Source: Cloeon dipterum
Lineage: Eukaryota; Arthropoda; Insecta; Ephemeroptera; Baetidae
Direction of reading: 5' to 3'
NCBI RefSeq assembly: GCF_949628265.1
Contig: NC_088789.1
Span: 20,887,883-20,951,882 of the forward strand
Length of the DNA stretch: 64,000 nucleotides
In this document: positions 1-13,800 of the stretch, piece after piece
Numbering within the stretch: the first letter of the stretch is position 1
Layout of the letters: each line of letters begins with the position of its first letter
Position numbers and translations under genes: made by a program
Notes under the pieces: generated by a model
What the model saw: only the letters and a program-made list of their open reading frames with translations
The model's database searches: none
Told to the model about the DNA's origin: nothing

Positions 1-3000
1 ATTTGAATACAAGAGAGAGCGCGTTCGTTCTCGTTTTATTGCGGCCATAGCGCGGATCGATACTGCGAGGTCACGCGGCGTTTCTCACCACAAGAGTGCG
101 AAAAGCACGCCGTGAGCCAGTCGATTGAGACATTCCAGAACAGACGGACAGAGGAAATGTGAATTTATGGAATTGCCTGGCAGGCTGATACGATTAATGG
201 CTGCACTGGCCAGCATATAATCCTAAACTTTCGTGGATTGACGCCAAATGTTTTTATTCTTTAAATTGATGTGATAAAGCGCAAGAATTGTTGGCTACAG
301 TAAGCAGTTCATAAAATTTTTTGTATTGACAATTTAGTCTACAACTTGTAATAATATAAAGAGGTCCTTGCCGATTTCCTCCAAAATCTATAGAGTTTGA
401 CTTATTTTCTTGGTAGATTTCGATTCCTCTCGAGATCTATCCAACGGTGTTTGTTGCGAAACAAAATAAGATTGCAGGAACCGTTCAACATTTGAAAAGC
501 ATGCTAACTTTTCAACTACTTTTCTAAAATATTTACAGTACTACCAAGGCCAATTTTTGCTCTTACTGAAGATTTAGCGGGATTTTCTAGTATAAATCCT
601 TTTTAATTTTAATAATTTATGGACAAGACATATTGTTATGTATTGTTTTTTGGCTTTTTTTAAAATCTGATTACATTTTAATTGCTTGTTATTTTTGTTC
701 TGCGTCGCAAAAAAAATTTGTCCAGATTAGCAAGAAAATCGGGTGCTTTTAGATCAGTTGATTTGCCGGAAAATCAGACGGAAGAAAGGAGACAAGTGCC
801 CCTTGGTTGTTTTGTTGGGGCTGATCAAACGAGCTTTTGTTCGGAATGCACTCGTCATTCATTCAGCACCTGGCAGCGGCGGAACGGGCCCTCGAGCCCG
901 CTCTAAGAGGCGCGATAAACAAAGTCTAATTGAACGAACGGCGGGTGGGCGGGCGGCGGGCGTCCCTTGCATAATGCACCCTCGGAAAATGATGCGTCCC
1001 CGGTGGGCCCTCGCCTGGCAACGCGGCCGACGAGGAGGAAAAAATAAATTTCAAGACTCACGCGCACGCAGGCGAGACGGCGTCGGCCGGGCATCGGCCT
1101 GCAGCGGCCCCTGGACGGCCTCCACGGGGCTCCGGGGGGCGCTGGGTGGGCACTCGCGCGCACTGCCACTCGGGGGGCGGATTTTGCGACCGACCGACCG
1201 ACCGTAGGGAGGACTGCTCTCGCACTCGCTCGCTCTCTGGCTGCAGCAGCCCCGGCCAAAAGTTGCAACTCTACGCCAGTGTGGGCCGCCGCTGCCGCTG
1301 CCGTCGACGATAAAAACAAGCAGGGGGTGCTCACTGCGCGCAAGCAAGGGTTGCTTGCCTGCCCGGTCACGTGACCCAATATTGATCCGTGTGGCGTCAC
1401 TGCCGCCGCCACCGAAGCAGCAGCAGCAGCAGCAACGCAAGCAGCAGAGGAATGCTCTCCGTGTGCGTGTATGTGACGACGGAGGAAACTATTCTTCCAC
1501 CCTCGTACACCCTCGCGCACCCACTACGCATGCAAACGCGCGCCTAGCCGCACCAAGACCCTGTTACTGCCACATAAGCGCACTTTCTTTGCCTTTCATC
1601 CCTCGTTTGATGGGGCGAGATGGACCGTCGATTGCACCCGGCACCCGGCTTCCTTTGACGATGCAATGTTGACATCAGCTTTGTGTTCAAACAAAATTAA
1701 CACATTGATTTTCAACGTATAAAATAATTAAAAAAATTAATATGTTAGGTATACGTAATTTATAAAAATTTTTATATTCATAAATATATCTTATATAAGT
1801 ACTAAATAATTTGTAATAAGAGTAAATTCAATTTATTTAATTAATTCTATATTTATAAAGCTATGTCATGTGTTACAGAGAATTATTAAAGACCAAAGCT
1901 TAAAGTTAATTTGTCAAATAAAAACATTTTGGTAATATTTTTAGTGGCATTTTATTGAAGAAAATCGTTATTTTTCGAAACAATTTAAACTTCCTTAAAG
2001 CATAAAATATGATAAATTTAATTAATTGGAAAATCAACGATCATTAAGTTGGCTCACAAGTGATGTGTGTCCCGGAATGCAAAAAATGCCCTTGAGCATG
2101 ACAATGCATACATGTTATGTTGAAGTACACCTATTAAGATAAATTCTAAGAAATCATTTTGATGTTCTTTTATATTGGAAAAGAGCTAAATTTATCCACG
2201 GTTCCGTTCAAATTTCAAAAAATCAGTTCCAAAATTTGTATGCTCATCAAGTAGCAAGATCTGTCTCCTTATTAAAAATCACGTTGTTTCGCTAGTAAAG
2301 AATATTTACTTGATATTCGAACATGCAGTTGGATAGATAACGAAGAGATCGAGGAGTTTAAATCAAGCAAAAACATTGACAGTTCGTTTAATTTATCTAT
2401 TAATTTGTCAAAATCTGAAATTTAAATATTTCTCGGCCCTAATTTCAATATGGCACACTATATTTTCCACTAAAAAAATTAAAATGGCTAAAAATGCAAA
2501 AATCAATGCTTTTCGTTGTTAACTAAACGAAATGGGCCAGCAATGCACGCAGCCAAATCGCCTTTTCGAAGATTTTTTAAATTTAAGGAAAGCCTGACTG
2601 AGACAAATAAACTGTTTCCACAGCTGTGCAGCGATCCTTATTGTTAGTGCAGAATTTTCGCGTAAAAGATGCCCCAAGTTGATCCTTTGAAACGGGTGAA
2701 ATTAACATCTGCGCCCTCTCAGCACTTTGATGTAACCTTCGCTCGGAATTTGAACTCGCACAATTAAAAAGTTTGAAGAAGCGGCCGGCCGGCTGCTGCG
2801 CGTAATTAAGCTGTCGTTGGCCCACTTTGCCTTCGGAATTGAATTAAAAGTCGCCGCCAGGCTGTCCGCATCCAAGTTGCTGACGTGCGTGTTTGCAAAG
2901 TTGCGCCGGCGGCCCGGTCATCGGACTAATTATCGTTGCGGGAGGCGCTTAACAGCAGCTTAATTACAGCCGAGGCGCCTTGCAAAATGCCATTACGGCA

Positions 3001-3900
3001 TGCGGTTTGCAGACCGGCCGGCCGGCGTCGCAACTTGCACACACACGCCACACCACACTGAAGCCTAATTCATCGAGACATGGCGCGCCCTGATTGTCAT
3101 CTCGAGAAAGGTGACGCAGGCAAGGCTAACTGCCGTCCTTGTTGCCAATTTATCGGATCAAGGGGGTGAAAACGCCGCTTGAAAGGGTGAGTTATGTGTT
3201 TAATCCAGAGACAGCGCTTTCTAATTTCGTTAGGGGAGTGAAAATTGATTGTTTGGCACAATAACTCATCCCTGCATGCTTTACACCGTCAGCAAGAAGT
3301 TGTATCTGTTTGCGGTGTGGTAATAAAAACCACACGTGGGCCTAAAAGAGTTCATAAACTATTAAAATAAATCTCCAAGAGGAAATTAAATCATTTTTTA
3401 TGTATTGCAATTCGTTAAAAACTATTTTTGTGTGTTTTGGAGATTTTATCACTTTTCTAAATGTGCATTTTCTTCAGTGTTGTTTCGCAATGAATGTGAG
3501 AAATTGCTAATGAGGCCTGAAGCTCAGAATATTAAATTGAATTTTCATTTTACGCCGTATAAAAATAAGGATTTCTCTTCGAGTTTTCCTCAATAGCTAA
3601 ATATTCAATGTTCCTCTGCGAGAAAATATTCTTCATCAGAGCAACAAAAAATCAATGAAATCAATTAGCGAACACCAAGGCGAAGCGGTAATTGCTTAAA
3701 ATTGAAACGCGTCGGGACTAAGCACGGCGTTGGTTTCTCTCTTGGCAAAAGTCAAACAAAACGCCGCCGCCGCCACCTAATTGAGGCTCATAATTACTCT
3801 CCGTGCCTTGGCCTCACGCTCCATAACATCGAGTAAGCAAAGGGTTTCTCGCTGCGGTGCAGGGAACGTGGAACAAAAGAGGAAAAACAAGCAAACTCAC
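1..3900. other. Gene-poor left end with a CpG-rich island
   Basis: I find no supported coding exon here. Positions 860-1660 are strongly GC- and CpG-rich, with a short (accg)n run near 1186-1204 and an (agc)n run near 1418-1436. Overlapping long open frames on both strands there reflect base composition, not coding. Positions 2760-3060 are a second, milder GC-rich block with several ggccggc motifs and TAATTA-like cores, and could be regulatory. The C2-domain gene is transcribed leftwards through or into this region. Its next exon after 3901 must lie here unrecognised or beyond the edge. The CpG island could be an alternative promoter; this is inference. Confidence 0.4.
340..605. repeat. Dispersed repeat, left copy
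   Basis: This stretch resembles 60,010-60,370 in the same orientation. Shared words include gattcctctc, gagatct, caacggtgt, catttgaaaagca and a ctaattttctaaaa-type block, followed by acag and a ggtcaattt-type word. A weaker third relative lies near 22,890-23,010 (gatttcggttcctccc). No open frame or terminal repeat is visible, so the class is unknown. It is probably an old transposon fragment or a SINE-like element. Confidence 0.5.
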
Positions 3901-6900
3901 CGGTGTTTTTCCGCTCTGGGGCGTAGCCAAACCGAGACAAGTACGCGGCACTCGCTGGCCACTTGTTCCTCGGCGTCGAGCTCGAGCGAAAACTTCTGGT
4001 CGAAGCGATACACGGGACAACCGGCTGGACCGGAGGCTGGACGCCGCACGTTCGTCCGCTGCGTCTCACCAATTGGCCCGCCGTCACAACCTTTCTTGGG
4101 CAACACGCAAATCTAAACAGAAAATTTATAAACGTAGTTACAAATATTTATCAATATCTTAAAAACGTGGTATGCAATATTTAGTATATACATTTTTTAC
4201 ATTTTAAAAGTGTTAAATTTTTTATTTTAAAAATTTTTAGTAACTTAATTTTAAATTATTTCAATTAACATTTTGGCTGTTAGTATAATATATTTAAAAG
4301 TATAACTTAATTTTTTTATATAGTCAAATAGTATAAATAAGTGTGTCACCGCGATAGAATTGAATCAGGTAATGTAACCTCTTGATCCCTTTTCACTTTT
4401 GAACTATTTGTTATAATATCTTTATATAATTCTGATGTATCAAAGCTCAAATTAAAAAATAATGCCTGGAATTAAAAATAAAACTAAACTTACTTTGACG
4501 AAAGCGCTGGCTGGTTTGCCAGGATCACGTTGGGGTAGATTAGTGGCACTTATCACTGCAAAAAGGGGAAGAGATCGAGTTAAATGAAAAGCCGGCTCGC
4601 ACAGTAGGCACGCGTATTTTACTTATTTACGCACACTTACCATGAACAGTCAACAAGCCTGCGTTTCTGTACAGCGACAGCTTCAGCTCGCCTGGGAAAC
4701 GTAAAAATAGTTTATTTATTGCAGGAACGCAGAGGCTGCGTAAATGGCCGCTACGTGACTCCATTCAGGAGAGGGACGGTAAATTTGATTTTGGCTCCAA
4801 ATCCACTGCACCATTTCCCAGAGGAATGACAAATAAAATTAATTCAAATACCTTTGGCCTTGGACCGTTTCTTTCTCTTCCGGCAGGGCGTCAGGTTAAG
4901 GGCCGACCTTTGCCTGCCGCACGGAGAGACGTACGAAAGGCATCGTCTGGAGCGCGACTGCCTGTCCACCAGCGCGACGGGACTGTCCTTATTCGACTGC
5001 TGCTCGCTGAAGCTCCTTTCGACCACGGGCGTGTGGAACACGTCCGCCTCGGCCCTCACCTCCCTCAGCACCGTGTCGATCAGGGACACGATGTCCACGC
5101 CAGAGGTGGTGGCTGCCCTGCTCGTCAGGCTGGTTAGGTCGACGATTCGCGCGTGTTGGATTGTGGCCTCGCAAGCGGCGCTCAGTGGCGTGAACGGCTC
5201 TTGCCGCGCCATGTCCGCAATTGATTTTGTTTCCATCTGAAAATGTGAAAAGGGCCCATCTCTTTTAAAATGTAATTTATATTTGCTTTTGATGATGAAA
5301 AATAAAATAAAACTAGATATTGCTATACAGTTTTTTTTTTCAATATTTCTATAAGCCAAAATGTAGCCATAAATTGGAAAATGTATCTCTAGACAATAAA
5401 TAGCGAGCTTCCCGTGGACAAAAGAATAATTTAAAATTTGAATTTTTCCTGAAGCGTTAAATATTACAGCGTCAAGGAAAAATTAATATTAATTATACTT
5501 TAGTCTCAATGTTGTCTGTCTGAATCATTAACTTGGCCTAAAATTGTCACTTCAAGCTTTGGTAGTTATTAATTATGACGCCATTTTTTTAATATTTAAA
5601 TCATCAAGACGCAATTAATATTTAGACAAAAATTCAAAGGACTTTTAAAATTCAAAAAATCTGTTTAGTAAAAAAACTCACCGTGACTTGGAATGGCGGC
5701 GTGTCCTGGTCGGCGGGGAGGGCCTTGTCCTGCTGCCTGAACAGGGTGTGCAGTCGGTGCGAGTCCCAGGTCTCGTTGAGTGCGGACACCTCGCTGGAGG
5801 CGACACTGTTGCGCCAGCTGATGAGCTCAGGGGTGAGTCGGGGCGTGGGCAGGGTGAGCGCGATGGACGCCTCGTTGGCCTTGAGGGTCGTGTCGTGGCC
5901 TGAACTGCCGATGGACGCCGACCTGGCCGACACGCTGGACGTCTCGGAGAAGCGGCGCTGCCGCTGCACGCCGGCCACGGGGGTGTGTCCGTCCGAGTGG
6001 CGCCGGGTCCTCTTCCTGCTGCCGCCGCTGCTGCCGCTGCTGCTGGTCGGCGGCGAGTTGTTGGTGATGGTCGCGTCCAGCGGCGACAGGTTGATGTCCT
6101 TCAGACTGGCCACAAATTGTGACATCACCGAGTTGTCGCTGTCCGACCGTTTGGGGGGTGGCTTCTCCGGCAACGGCGGCGGCTTTTCGGGGGTAGACAG
6201 CCTCAGTTTGGACACCCGCCGGCTCAGCGGCGACACGGTGGACGGCACACCCACCGGGGGCTGCAGGTCGAAGTAGAGCGGATTTTCCACCTGGTGGTTG
6301 CCCACCGACTCCTCCAATCGTTTCCGCAAGGCGAGCAGGCTGCCGCCCAGGTCCGGACTGTAGTCGATGCACAGATCGGACGGCTTCAACGGAGACACGT
6401 TCAGCTGCGGCTCCATCGTCTTCTTGCGCTTTGGCGTGCGTTTCGACAGCCGCCGCTTCGGGGTCGAGTGGCACGACGTGCAGTTTGGCCTCATCAAATC
6501 ACTAAAATTAAGATTTAAACAGGGTTTGATTATTCTGAGTAATTTTTAAATAGTTTATACCAATACATTTAAACCAAATTTAAATAATTAAATCTTACAA
6601 TTTTACAATATTTTTCTTTGGGGATTTTTCAAAAATTTAATAAAATTTCTTCCGTGAAACAAGAAATTCCTATTTTTATAAGCTTTTATAGGCATCATGG
6701 GACCATCATACATAAAACCACGAATCATTTAATGAAAAAATCTTATACATCTAATAAGATTTGAGTTAAAAAAATTATTTTCCAGTTTAATTCCAAACCA
6801 CATTTCTTCAAAAATGAGGACCTTTTAGGAATAACCAGGAATGATCCCAGAGAAATTTCATTGAACTATAGTTTGTGCAATGCTGACTTTTGTAAGTTGA

Positions 6901-9900
6901 CACAGCCAATTAAATTTTGTGGGAAATTCTGTAACACATATTTCATTTCTAAAATTTAATTCATTTCGTAAATACTGAGAAAAACAAATCCCGATTTTAC
7001 GGTATTGGAAAGTTTGCAAATGAAGAAAAATAAATGACATTCGCTAATTGCAAGTACAAGTGATCGAAGAATAAAAGCGGGAAAGTAAATATTTAATAAT
7101 CAATTTGTGTAATTTACCTGTTGTTTTCGGCATCGGCAGCGTTCCTAGCTTTTGGCACCGAGCGTCGGCTTCGTATTCTCGCCGGCGTGGCTGTAAAAGG
7201 CACCTTGTTAGTAACGGCAGTGCATCATCTTCAGCTCTGACAAAGTTTAATTAATCTCCTTGAATATGTCTGACACACTTCGCTGCACCGTGCAAAAAGG
7301 AAATAGGGCACCAGCGAGAAAAATATTAATTCGCGCTGCATTCATTAAAACTACAGCACGTTGAACGATGAAAAGCGGGTTGCGGAGAAGAAAATTCGCC
7401 GTGTGCTGTGCAAACAAGCCCGGAATTGCTGCTTCATTATTGATGACAGCGAGACAAAGGGCGCCTTCTGCCCCCTAGATATTAATTACTGGGGCCTCGT
7501 GCCAATTTTCCCATTATTTAGCGGTGACGAGACTCAATGGACGCCGAGTTTGGTCCGCGGCCAAGAGTGCACTCATTCAGGTGGTCAACAATGCATATAT
7601 TGTTTTACAACTAACTACTTTATGACAATAAATAAAAGAAAAATTTAGCTTGTGGAGTGGTGAGACCTCTCTTTACTAAAATATTAATAAATTCGAAAAA
7701 TGCCAAATATTACAACTAATTTTAGTTCATATCTACTGGCTTCACACGCATATTTTAAATTTTAATATAATGTTTAATACCCAAAATTAAAATTAGGTCT
7801 ATGCCTTTTTCCAGATCATCACCAAAAGGCCGAAATTCACTTTGCGGCCGAGTGTGCGAGAAAATCGATTTGGCAGAGATGATGTCAGCGAAAAGAAAAT
7901 GACGGGCATAAATCAAATGGTTCGTGCCACTCTTTCCACTCGATCAAGGGAAATAAACGGCTTACCTTTTTTCTCAGCGGGCACCACCGTCCTCGGTGAC
8001 GTGACCGGCGATTGGTTGGTGACGTCGCCCAAAGGGCCGCGCTGCTCCATTTCCAGCTGAGTGGTCGCCGCTCCAAAGGGCCGCAGTCTGTGCTCCGAAG
8101 ACGGATTCTCCTTGCCCTCCTGCGCCAACAAACAGAGAGTGCGGTCTGAGTACTCGAGAAAACCGTAATCAGGGTTCACCTGCGGCCTGAAATCTCGAGC
8201 AACGGCTCCGACAAATCAAAACCACCTGCGATTGCCCGTGCATATTCATTACGGGCCAACCGACTTTTTCCTTTTATTGCATTTTCAAGAGCAGGTGAGA
8301 TTTCAGGCGCAATCTTGGTACATTTTCGTCGGCTGGTTCGACTAATTATTATTGGTGCGTAATTATTTCTGTTAAGAAACTCCAGGGCAGGTGGGATTAA
8401 ATCCTGGACGGTTTAAAAAAGAACAATCAATGCAGGTGTTTTTGCAGCAACGAAAATTTTATGTTCAAAATGTTTTATAACAAAAAAAATCTTTCTTATT
8501 TTTACAATGTAGCTACTTAATAAAAATAAAGAAAAATAGAGCTGGATTTTATTTTCATGGCTGCTTCTTACTTGTGTTCAATGTTCTTGATTTTTTAAAG
8601 CTAGAATAATTGTTTTGTTTTTATTTTTCTTAAAATGTATTTAATAAAAATTTGGAAAGTATCGATGTTAATGACTCACTGACTAAAATTTTCTGTCCCC
8701 GGTTGAAGTCACGACATTAGTTAAATTGTACAAAGAAAAAATAATTATAGGGAGTCATTAGTAAGAATTAAACAAGATTTATGTTAAAAATTCTCCATCA
8801 AAATGTTCATATTGGTTTGATTGAAAAGAGTTCAAACATTTTAATTATTTTGAATACCATTTTTAAATTTCAAAACTGATGGTAGGACCCAGTCTGTGGA
8901 CTAAAACACAACACAGTTTTAAAAAGTATTTTTTAACATCTGGTTAGGGCTGTATTTTATTTCTACGGTCTACGGTTCTCGATCTAGCTCATTTTTTTTA
9001 AATAAATTCCTGACAATTAAACCATTAAAAAACGAAAGAAATTAGTAAAAAATATTATGCGTTACAAAACGTGGGCTATTCATAGCAGGAAAATAATTCG
9101 AATAAATCTTTAAGCCATTGTTTATAGGGTGGCTAAAAATAAAAATACCTTTTTGCTCAATAAATCATCTGTTCCTCTTGCAAGGTGTCGGTAAAATTAC
9201 GTTAAAGAACATTTTCTGCCAAAAATAGATTACAAGCTCGGCCAGGTGAAGATGCTCTCGTCGTGTCGAACATCGCACGAGCAACGCAGGTGAAAACTCG
9301 CATCTCTGCCGCAATTACCTGCGACGTACGTGGTAGAAATTAAGTCCGCGCGTTATCTGATGCAAACGGCCGAGAAAACCGAATTCGGGCACAATGGAGC
9401 AGGTGAAGCGTTAGAAACGTGGAAAAGGAGTTTTTACGATTCGACGATTGCGGTCGGTCGCGAGCTGTCGTTGAATCTGCCGCATTTATTGCGCGATTAA
9501 TTCGGCCGCGATGGGAAATTAATTAAGGGGCCGATAGAAAGAGAGAGAGGCGCGTCAACAATGCCAAAAGGGGAGCATCTGGAGCACCCGAGTGGCCCGG
9601 ACCCCATCCATCCCATCGCATCTCGGACCGTTGGCGTGTTTTTTTGCTCGCCTTCTCAAACAAATTCATTGCCTTTTAATAATATGTACCCGCGTGCAGC
9701 GCCGGCTGCGAGCGAGCGCGGACAACAATGCCTGCTCGTCCCAAGAAGTCTTATTCTCGTTCCTTTTTCGCGTCGAGACTTGTTTCCCATGATGTATCTC
9801 CGCCTCGGCATTGTGTTCCGCGCGCGACAAACTTTTGAAATGCGATATTCCAGTTTTCGCAACTGACATTTCCCGACCGGAGAGCAGCGGCCGCACCGTG

Positions 9901-10850
9901 GGTTTGCTTCCGACGACTTTGTAGGTCGTGGCTCCTTTTTTGCCGTGAAAAAATAAATAAAAAATGTATAAAGAGAAGAGACGCCGCATTTTCCTCACCC
10001 ACGGCGTCTTGTTTCCCTTTTGCCACGCCTTGTGGCTGCACCACCTTTACCCATTTTTTTAATCCGCGTTTAAGCGAGAAAAAAGAAGTAATTTAAAATA
10101 TGCCACCAAAAACACGGTTGGAAATTTAAAAAAAAATGTGGCACCCAAGAAAATTCAAAAATTTTACAAAACAAGCAATAAGCAGCGCAAAGTTTGAATG
10201 GACGTAATATATTTTTTGAATTTGCATTTTTTTCCTCCAGTTTAGTCCCTTCAGATGAGATTTTAATAAGGCTATATGTATACCATTATATATATTTTTA
10301 AAATTAAATATCATACGCAAATTAGAAAAATTAATTTTCATCTGAACAAAAAATCATTGTATTAAACAACAAACATAAGGATTAGCCAATATTAAAATAA
10401 AAAATTTAAATAATAAAATTAAATTGTTTGATAAAAATTAAATTAAAATGCTTTTCATTTAATAAAGATTTAGTTGTGACAGTCTTTAATAATAGATTTT
10501 TCTAGTTTCAATTTATACGGAATAATTGTGAGAGTAAACACGAGTTAAATTTAAAAAAATTGAAAATTAAAATAAATCTGACAGAAACCCCTCTAAACTA
10601 GTGAACGACCGATGTTCGCAACCTGCGTGGCTGGCGAGTGACGCCGGTTGCCTACCTTGCAAATGGTTCTGACGTTGGCCCACTTAATTTGCATTTCGCG
10701 GGCGGGCAGCACGTGGAAGCGCTCCGAGGTCCGTCGAAGGCTGAGACGCGGCCTCGACGTGGGTGTGTCGGTGATCTCGGACTGGCCGTCAGCCTCTGGC
10801 CGCCCGGTCGACGCTGCGTGATCGCCAGCCCCGACTGCCCACTTGAGCAT
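3901..10850 (-). CDS. C2-domain protein (RGS3-type C2), eight exons, 3' end not seen
   Basis: Exons in transcript order are 10850-10656, 8179-7966, 7190-7118, 6501-5682, 5236-4852, 4691-4641, 4555-4494 and 4112-3901. All have AG/GT borders and phases that agree, giving an open frame of 2012 nt (about 670 residues) that continues past 3901. Residues 1-560 are low complexity: basic clusters, Ser-rich runs, a Pro-rich PPPLPEKPPPKR stretch and SP/TP sites. From about residue 563 a C2 domain begins (GELKLSLYRNAGLLTVHV, then ISATNLPQRDPGKPASAFVK, ICVLPKKG, VLVSVW), most like the C2 domain of RGS3 from memory. The usual Ca2+-binding Asp in the first loop appears only as RDPGKPAS, so binding may be weak. 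An RGS or PDZ domain, if any, is outside the view. The start is the first ATG of the first recognised exon, five bases after its acceptor, so upstream coding is possible. The C2 call is fairly sure; orthology is not. Confidence 0.68.
8180..10655 (-). other. First visible intron of the C2-domain gene
   Basis: This 2.5-kb intron lies between exons ending at 10656 and starting at 8179. It is AT-rich, apart from a GC-richer block at about 9,230-10,040 with a gagagagagag run near 9540. I see no exon or transposon in it. Confidence 0.5.
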
Positions 10851-10855
10851 CGCAC

Positions 10856-13800
10856 CTGCAACAACGGCGACAACGATTAATTTATTAATAAAATAAAGCT
10901 CCAAATGATTTTATTCGGCATTTTTAAAATTTATTCAAAATTATAACTGATTTTAATATGCGATACTTTTAAACTGTCTTAGCAACGGTTTGAGTTTCCA
11001 AGCATATTATTATTAGTCTATTTTAACGTCCACTATTAAATTTAGTCTGCAAGAAATAAAATAAAAATCCGTTTGCTCATCGCGTACAAACAAACAAACA
11101 AACTTATTCCAAGTTCCTAACACAGAAAGTAAGTTAGTTTCGCGCGGCAAGCGGTCGGTCGGTGGGTCATCTCGTTTATCAGCACGTCGCATCAGAGGCA
11201 CGGAAATTGCTGTTTGGCGTGCCCGCTGCTGTGGACAAGACACAAACGCTCGCTCTATGTGAAAAACACATCCTCGCACAAGGAAGTCGGCGCCGGCGGT
11301 GTTCTTTCCCACCACCTGAGTCCCGCGGCGAGTGTTTTTGTATTATTATTCCGGCACGAAACTGACCTATGCGCGCAAGAGGGAAAAGGAAGAGTGCTTT
11401 CAATTACGCGAACGCCTTTTATCTCTGTCCACCACTCTGGGTCGGAAAAAATTAGCTGCGGACGCGCTGTGCATTAGTAAAGAGTTCTGCTTTATTTTTA
11501 TATGCTTGCATTAGCTTATCGTGAAAATGGATAAATAAAATGTCTGCGAATTCATAACTGACAATCGAGTTGGACATTATTCGTTGCAAGAGAAACAGAT
11601 GATCTTAAAAAATAAATAATGTGAATTTGTATAGTCAGAAAGGATTTTTGAAAAGTTCGTTGATAAAATAACTTTTCATGTGATTTTATTATTTTATTTT
11701 CAAAATTTGAAGTTATTTTAAGCTTTGCAAGTAAGTATGAAGGGATTCAAGGGGTCGGTTAGGTGAATTTTGACGTCAAAGGACGACCAGCACTCATTCA
11801 GTGTTCAGATAAGCAACAGACACTTGTTTTAACGTATATTTTGGCCTAATTTTGATTTCATGCGTTTAGGGGGTGAAAATAGGAGTTAAAGGGAATGTAA
11901 TCAGTCCTGTGTTTGGGGGTGTAAAGGGGTTGTTTGAAGGTGTTAATGCCGGAATAAGAACAACCCCTGATGAGAATTAAACTGAGAGTTGATTTTCAAG
12001 TTTTCAAGTTTCCCAAAGTAGGTGAAACATTGAAAATTTGCATTTAAGGGGGTGGAAGTATCGTATGGGGTAAGTTAGTGTTGCATTTCAAATAAAATAC
12101 CATCAAACTCGCCTCCTGAGAATTTCATAGGGATATGGTAACTACTAAGGCTGCAGTTAGTGAAAATATAATGTCACTTATGTGCTCTCACAAATAAAAC
12201 TTCGGGAAAAATTGGGATATTTCGAAACTTAACAGAAAATACCACAAATTACAAATTGGGGATAGCTAGAAATTCAACTAAAAAATTTTCGAATTATTCC
12301 TGTCACTTTTTAGTTGTAGAAATCGAAAACAACCCAAAATTAACTCTTTTGACATCCGTGAAAAGAAATTGAAAGAATAATTTTTTGACAGACAAACATC
12401 TGTTTATTTAGCTTCGTTTTTTTTTCTTCTTCAAAATAGAATTTTGGCTGCCTATCAAATTTTGATCTGCTCGGGGCAGCCTCTTTGACAAAGGTATAAC
12501 GCACAAGAAAAACTCTCTCACGAGAGAGAAAGAGCGAGGAAAGTGGTTTCCGACTGGCTGGCTGGCTGGGTGAAATCGATCCGCAGAGTGCATAACGACA
12601 AATCAACGTCAGCCGTAGTGCATTTTAAAATATGATCTGCGGCGATGATAAAAACAGATCACAATATTACTGCCCGTTCACATTTGTAGAGAAGACAAAA
12701 CACATCGATTTGTGCACGCAACACACTCTCAAAGTCGGCAATCAACTGGTTCGGAGATAAATAATCGTTACATGACGAGCGCTGAATGAGTGACAACTGC
12801 ACTCGCACTCTCTCAAGAATATCCATGTCATTCTCTCGAGTGCGTACGCGGTCCGGTTTGCCGAGCCAGCAAACAGGTGCCGGCCGAGCAGCAAACCACA
12901 TCTACAATGCCCATTCAGCCGCCCAGTTTCGGCATAATTACTCAAATTCGAGACGCCGCGCGACCGAAAAAAATCGACAGCTTTAGGCCTGCTGTCACTC
13001 ACTCACTCACCCATTCTCACGTGATTTCTGACAATGCCTGTCTTGTTTCGGTTGTTTCGATACGCCAGCCGCCTTTTTATCACTTTCCCATGAAGCTTCG
13101 ATTTGCTCTTACCAGTAATTAGGGAGTCAATTTTTACGAATAGGTGCGTGCATGCAGGCAGCCGTTATGCTTTACAACGCAAACAAAAGACTAATATTAC
13201 AACATCTGCCCGGCCTATTGGAATGTGGAAAAGCCTTTTGTGTGTGTGTGTGTTTAAAATCATTGATGTTTGGTTGGCGTTTTATATTGAGCCAAAAACG
13301 TCAATACATTTATTACGAGACAAACAGATTTAAGGGTACATCTAGAGGATATCCACTAGTAGTTTTCTTCTAAATTAAATTCAAAGCTAGAATATCTTGC
13401 TTTCAAAGTTTTTTTAAGTGGTGACCTAAATTGGTCTCAATAATTGTCAAAATTAAAGGGTTTTTTCTATAAAATTTTACATTTTAAAATTGTTTGTTTG
13501 TCCTGTAGGCTCCAGAAATTATAACAAATAATAATTCAATGTAGAAATTTAACCACTTCCAGTTTTGAAGTCAATATTCACGAAATTCCAGATTAAATTT
13601 CTTGTTTCTTGACCGCGCAATTTTTCAATTTTTCATTTCTTTTTGAAATCAGACACAGATTGATAAGTCGAGTTTTACCAGTAAATTTTATGTTGTTAAG
13701 ATGATGCAGAGAAATTTATTTTTTAAACCGATTTTTTTCTATCTGTTGCGAGCTATGAAATCAGACAGTTGTTGACTTCTGCAAAGCTAGGGTAGCTTTT

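Noticed and set aside
743-1660. Long overlapping open frames on both strands
   Set aside because: They coincide with a CpG-rich, repeat-containing block. The translations are Arg/Ala/Pro/Gly-rich in every frame and show no domain or splice logic.
5683-6474. Plus-strand and alternative minus-strand frames of 197-215 codons
   Set aside because: These are shadows of the large exon of the C2-domain gene, whose own frame joins neighbouring exons at proper splice sites.
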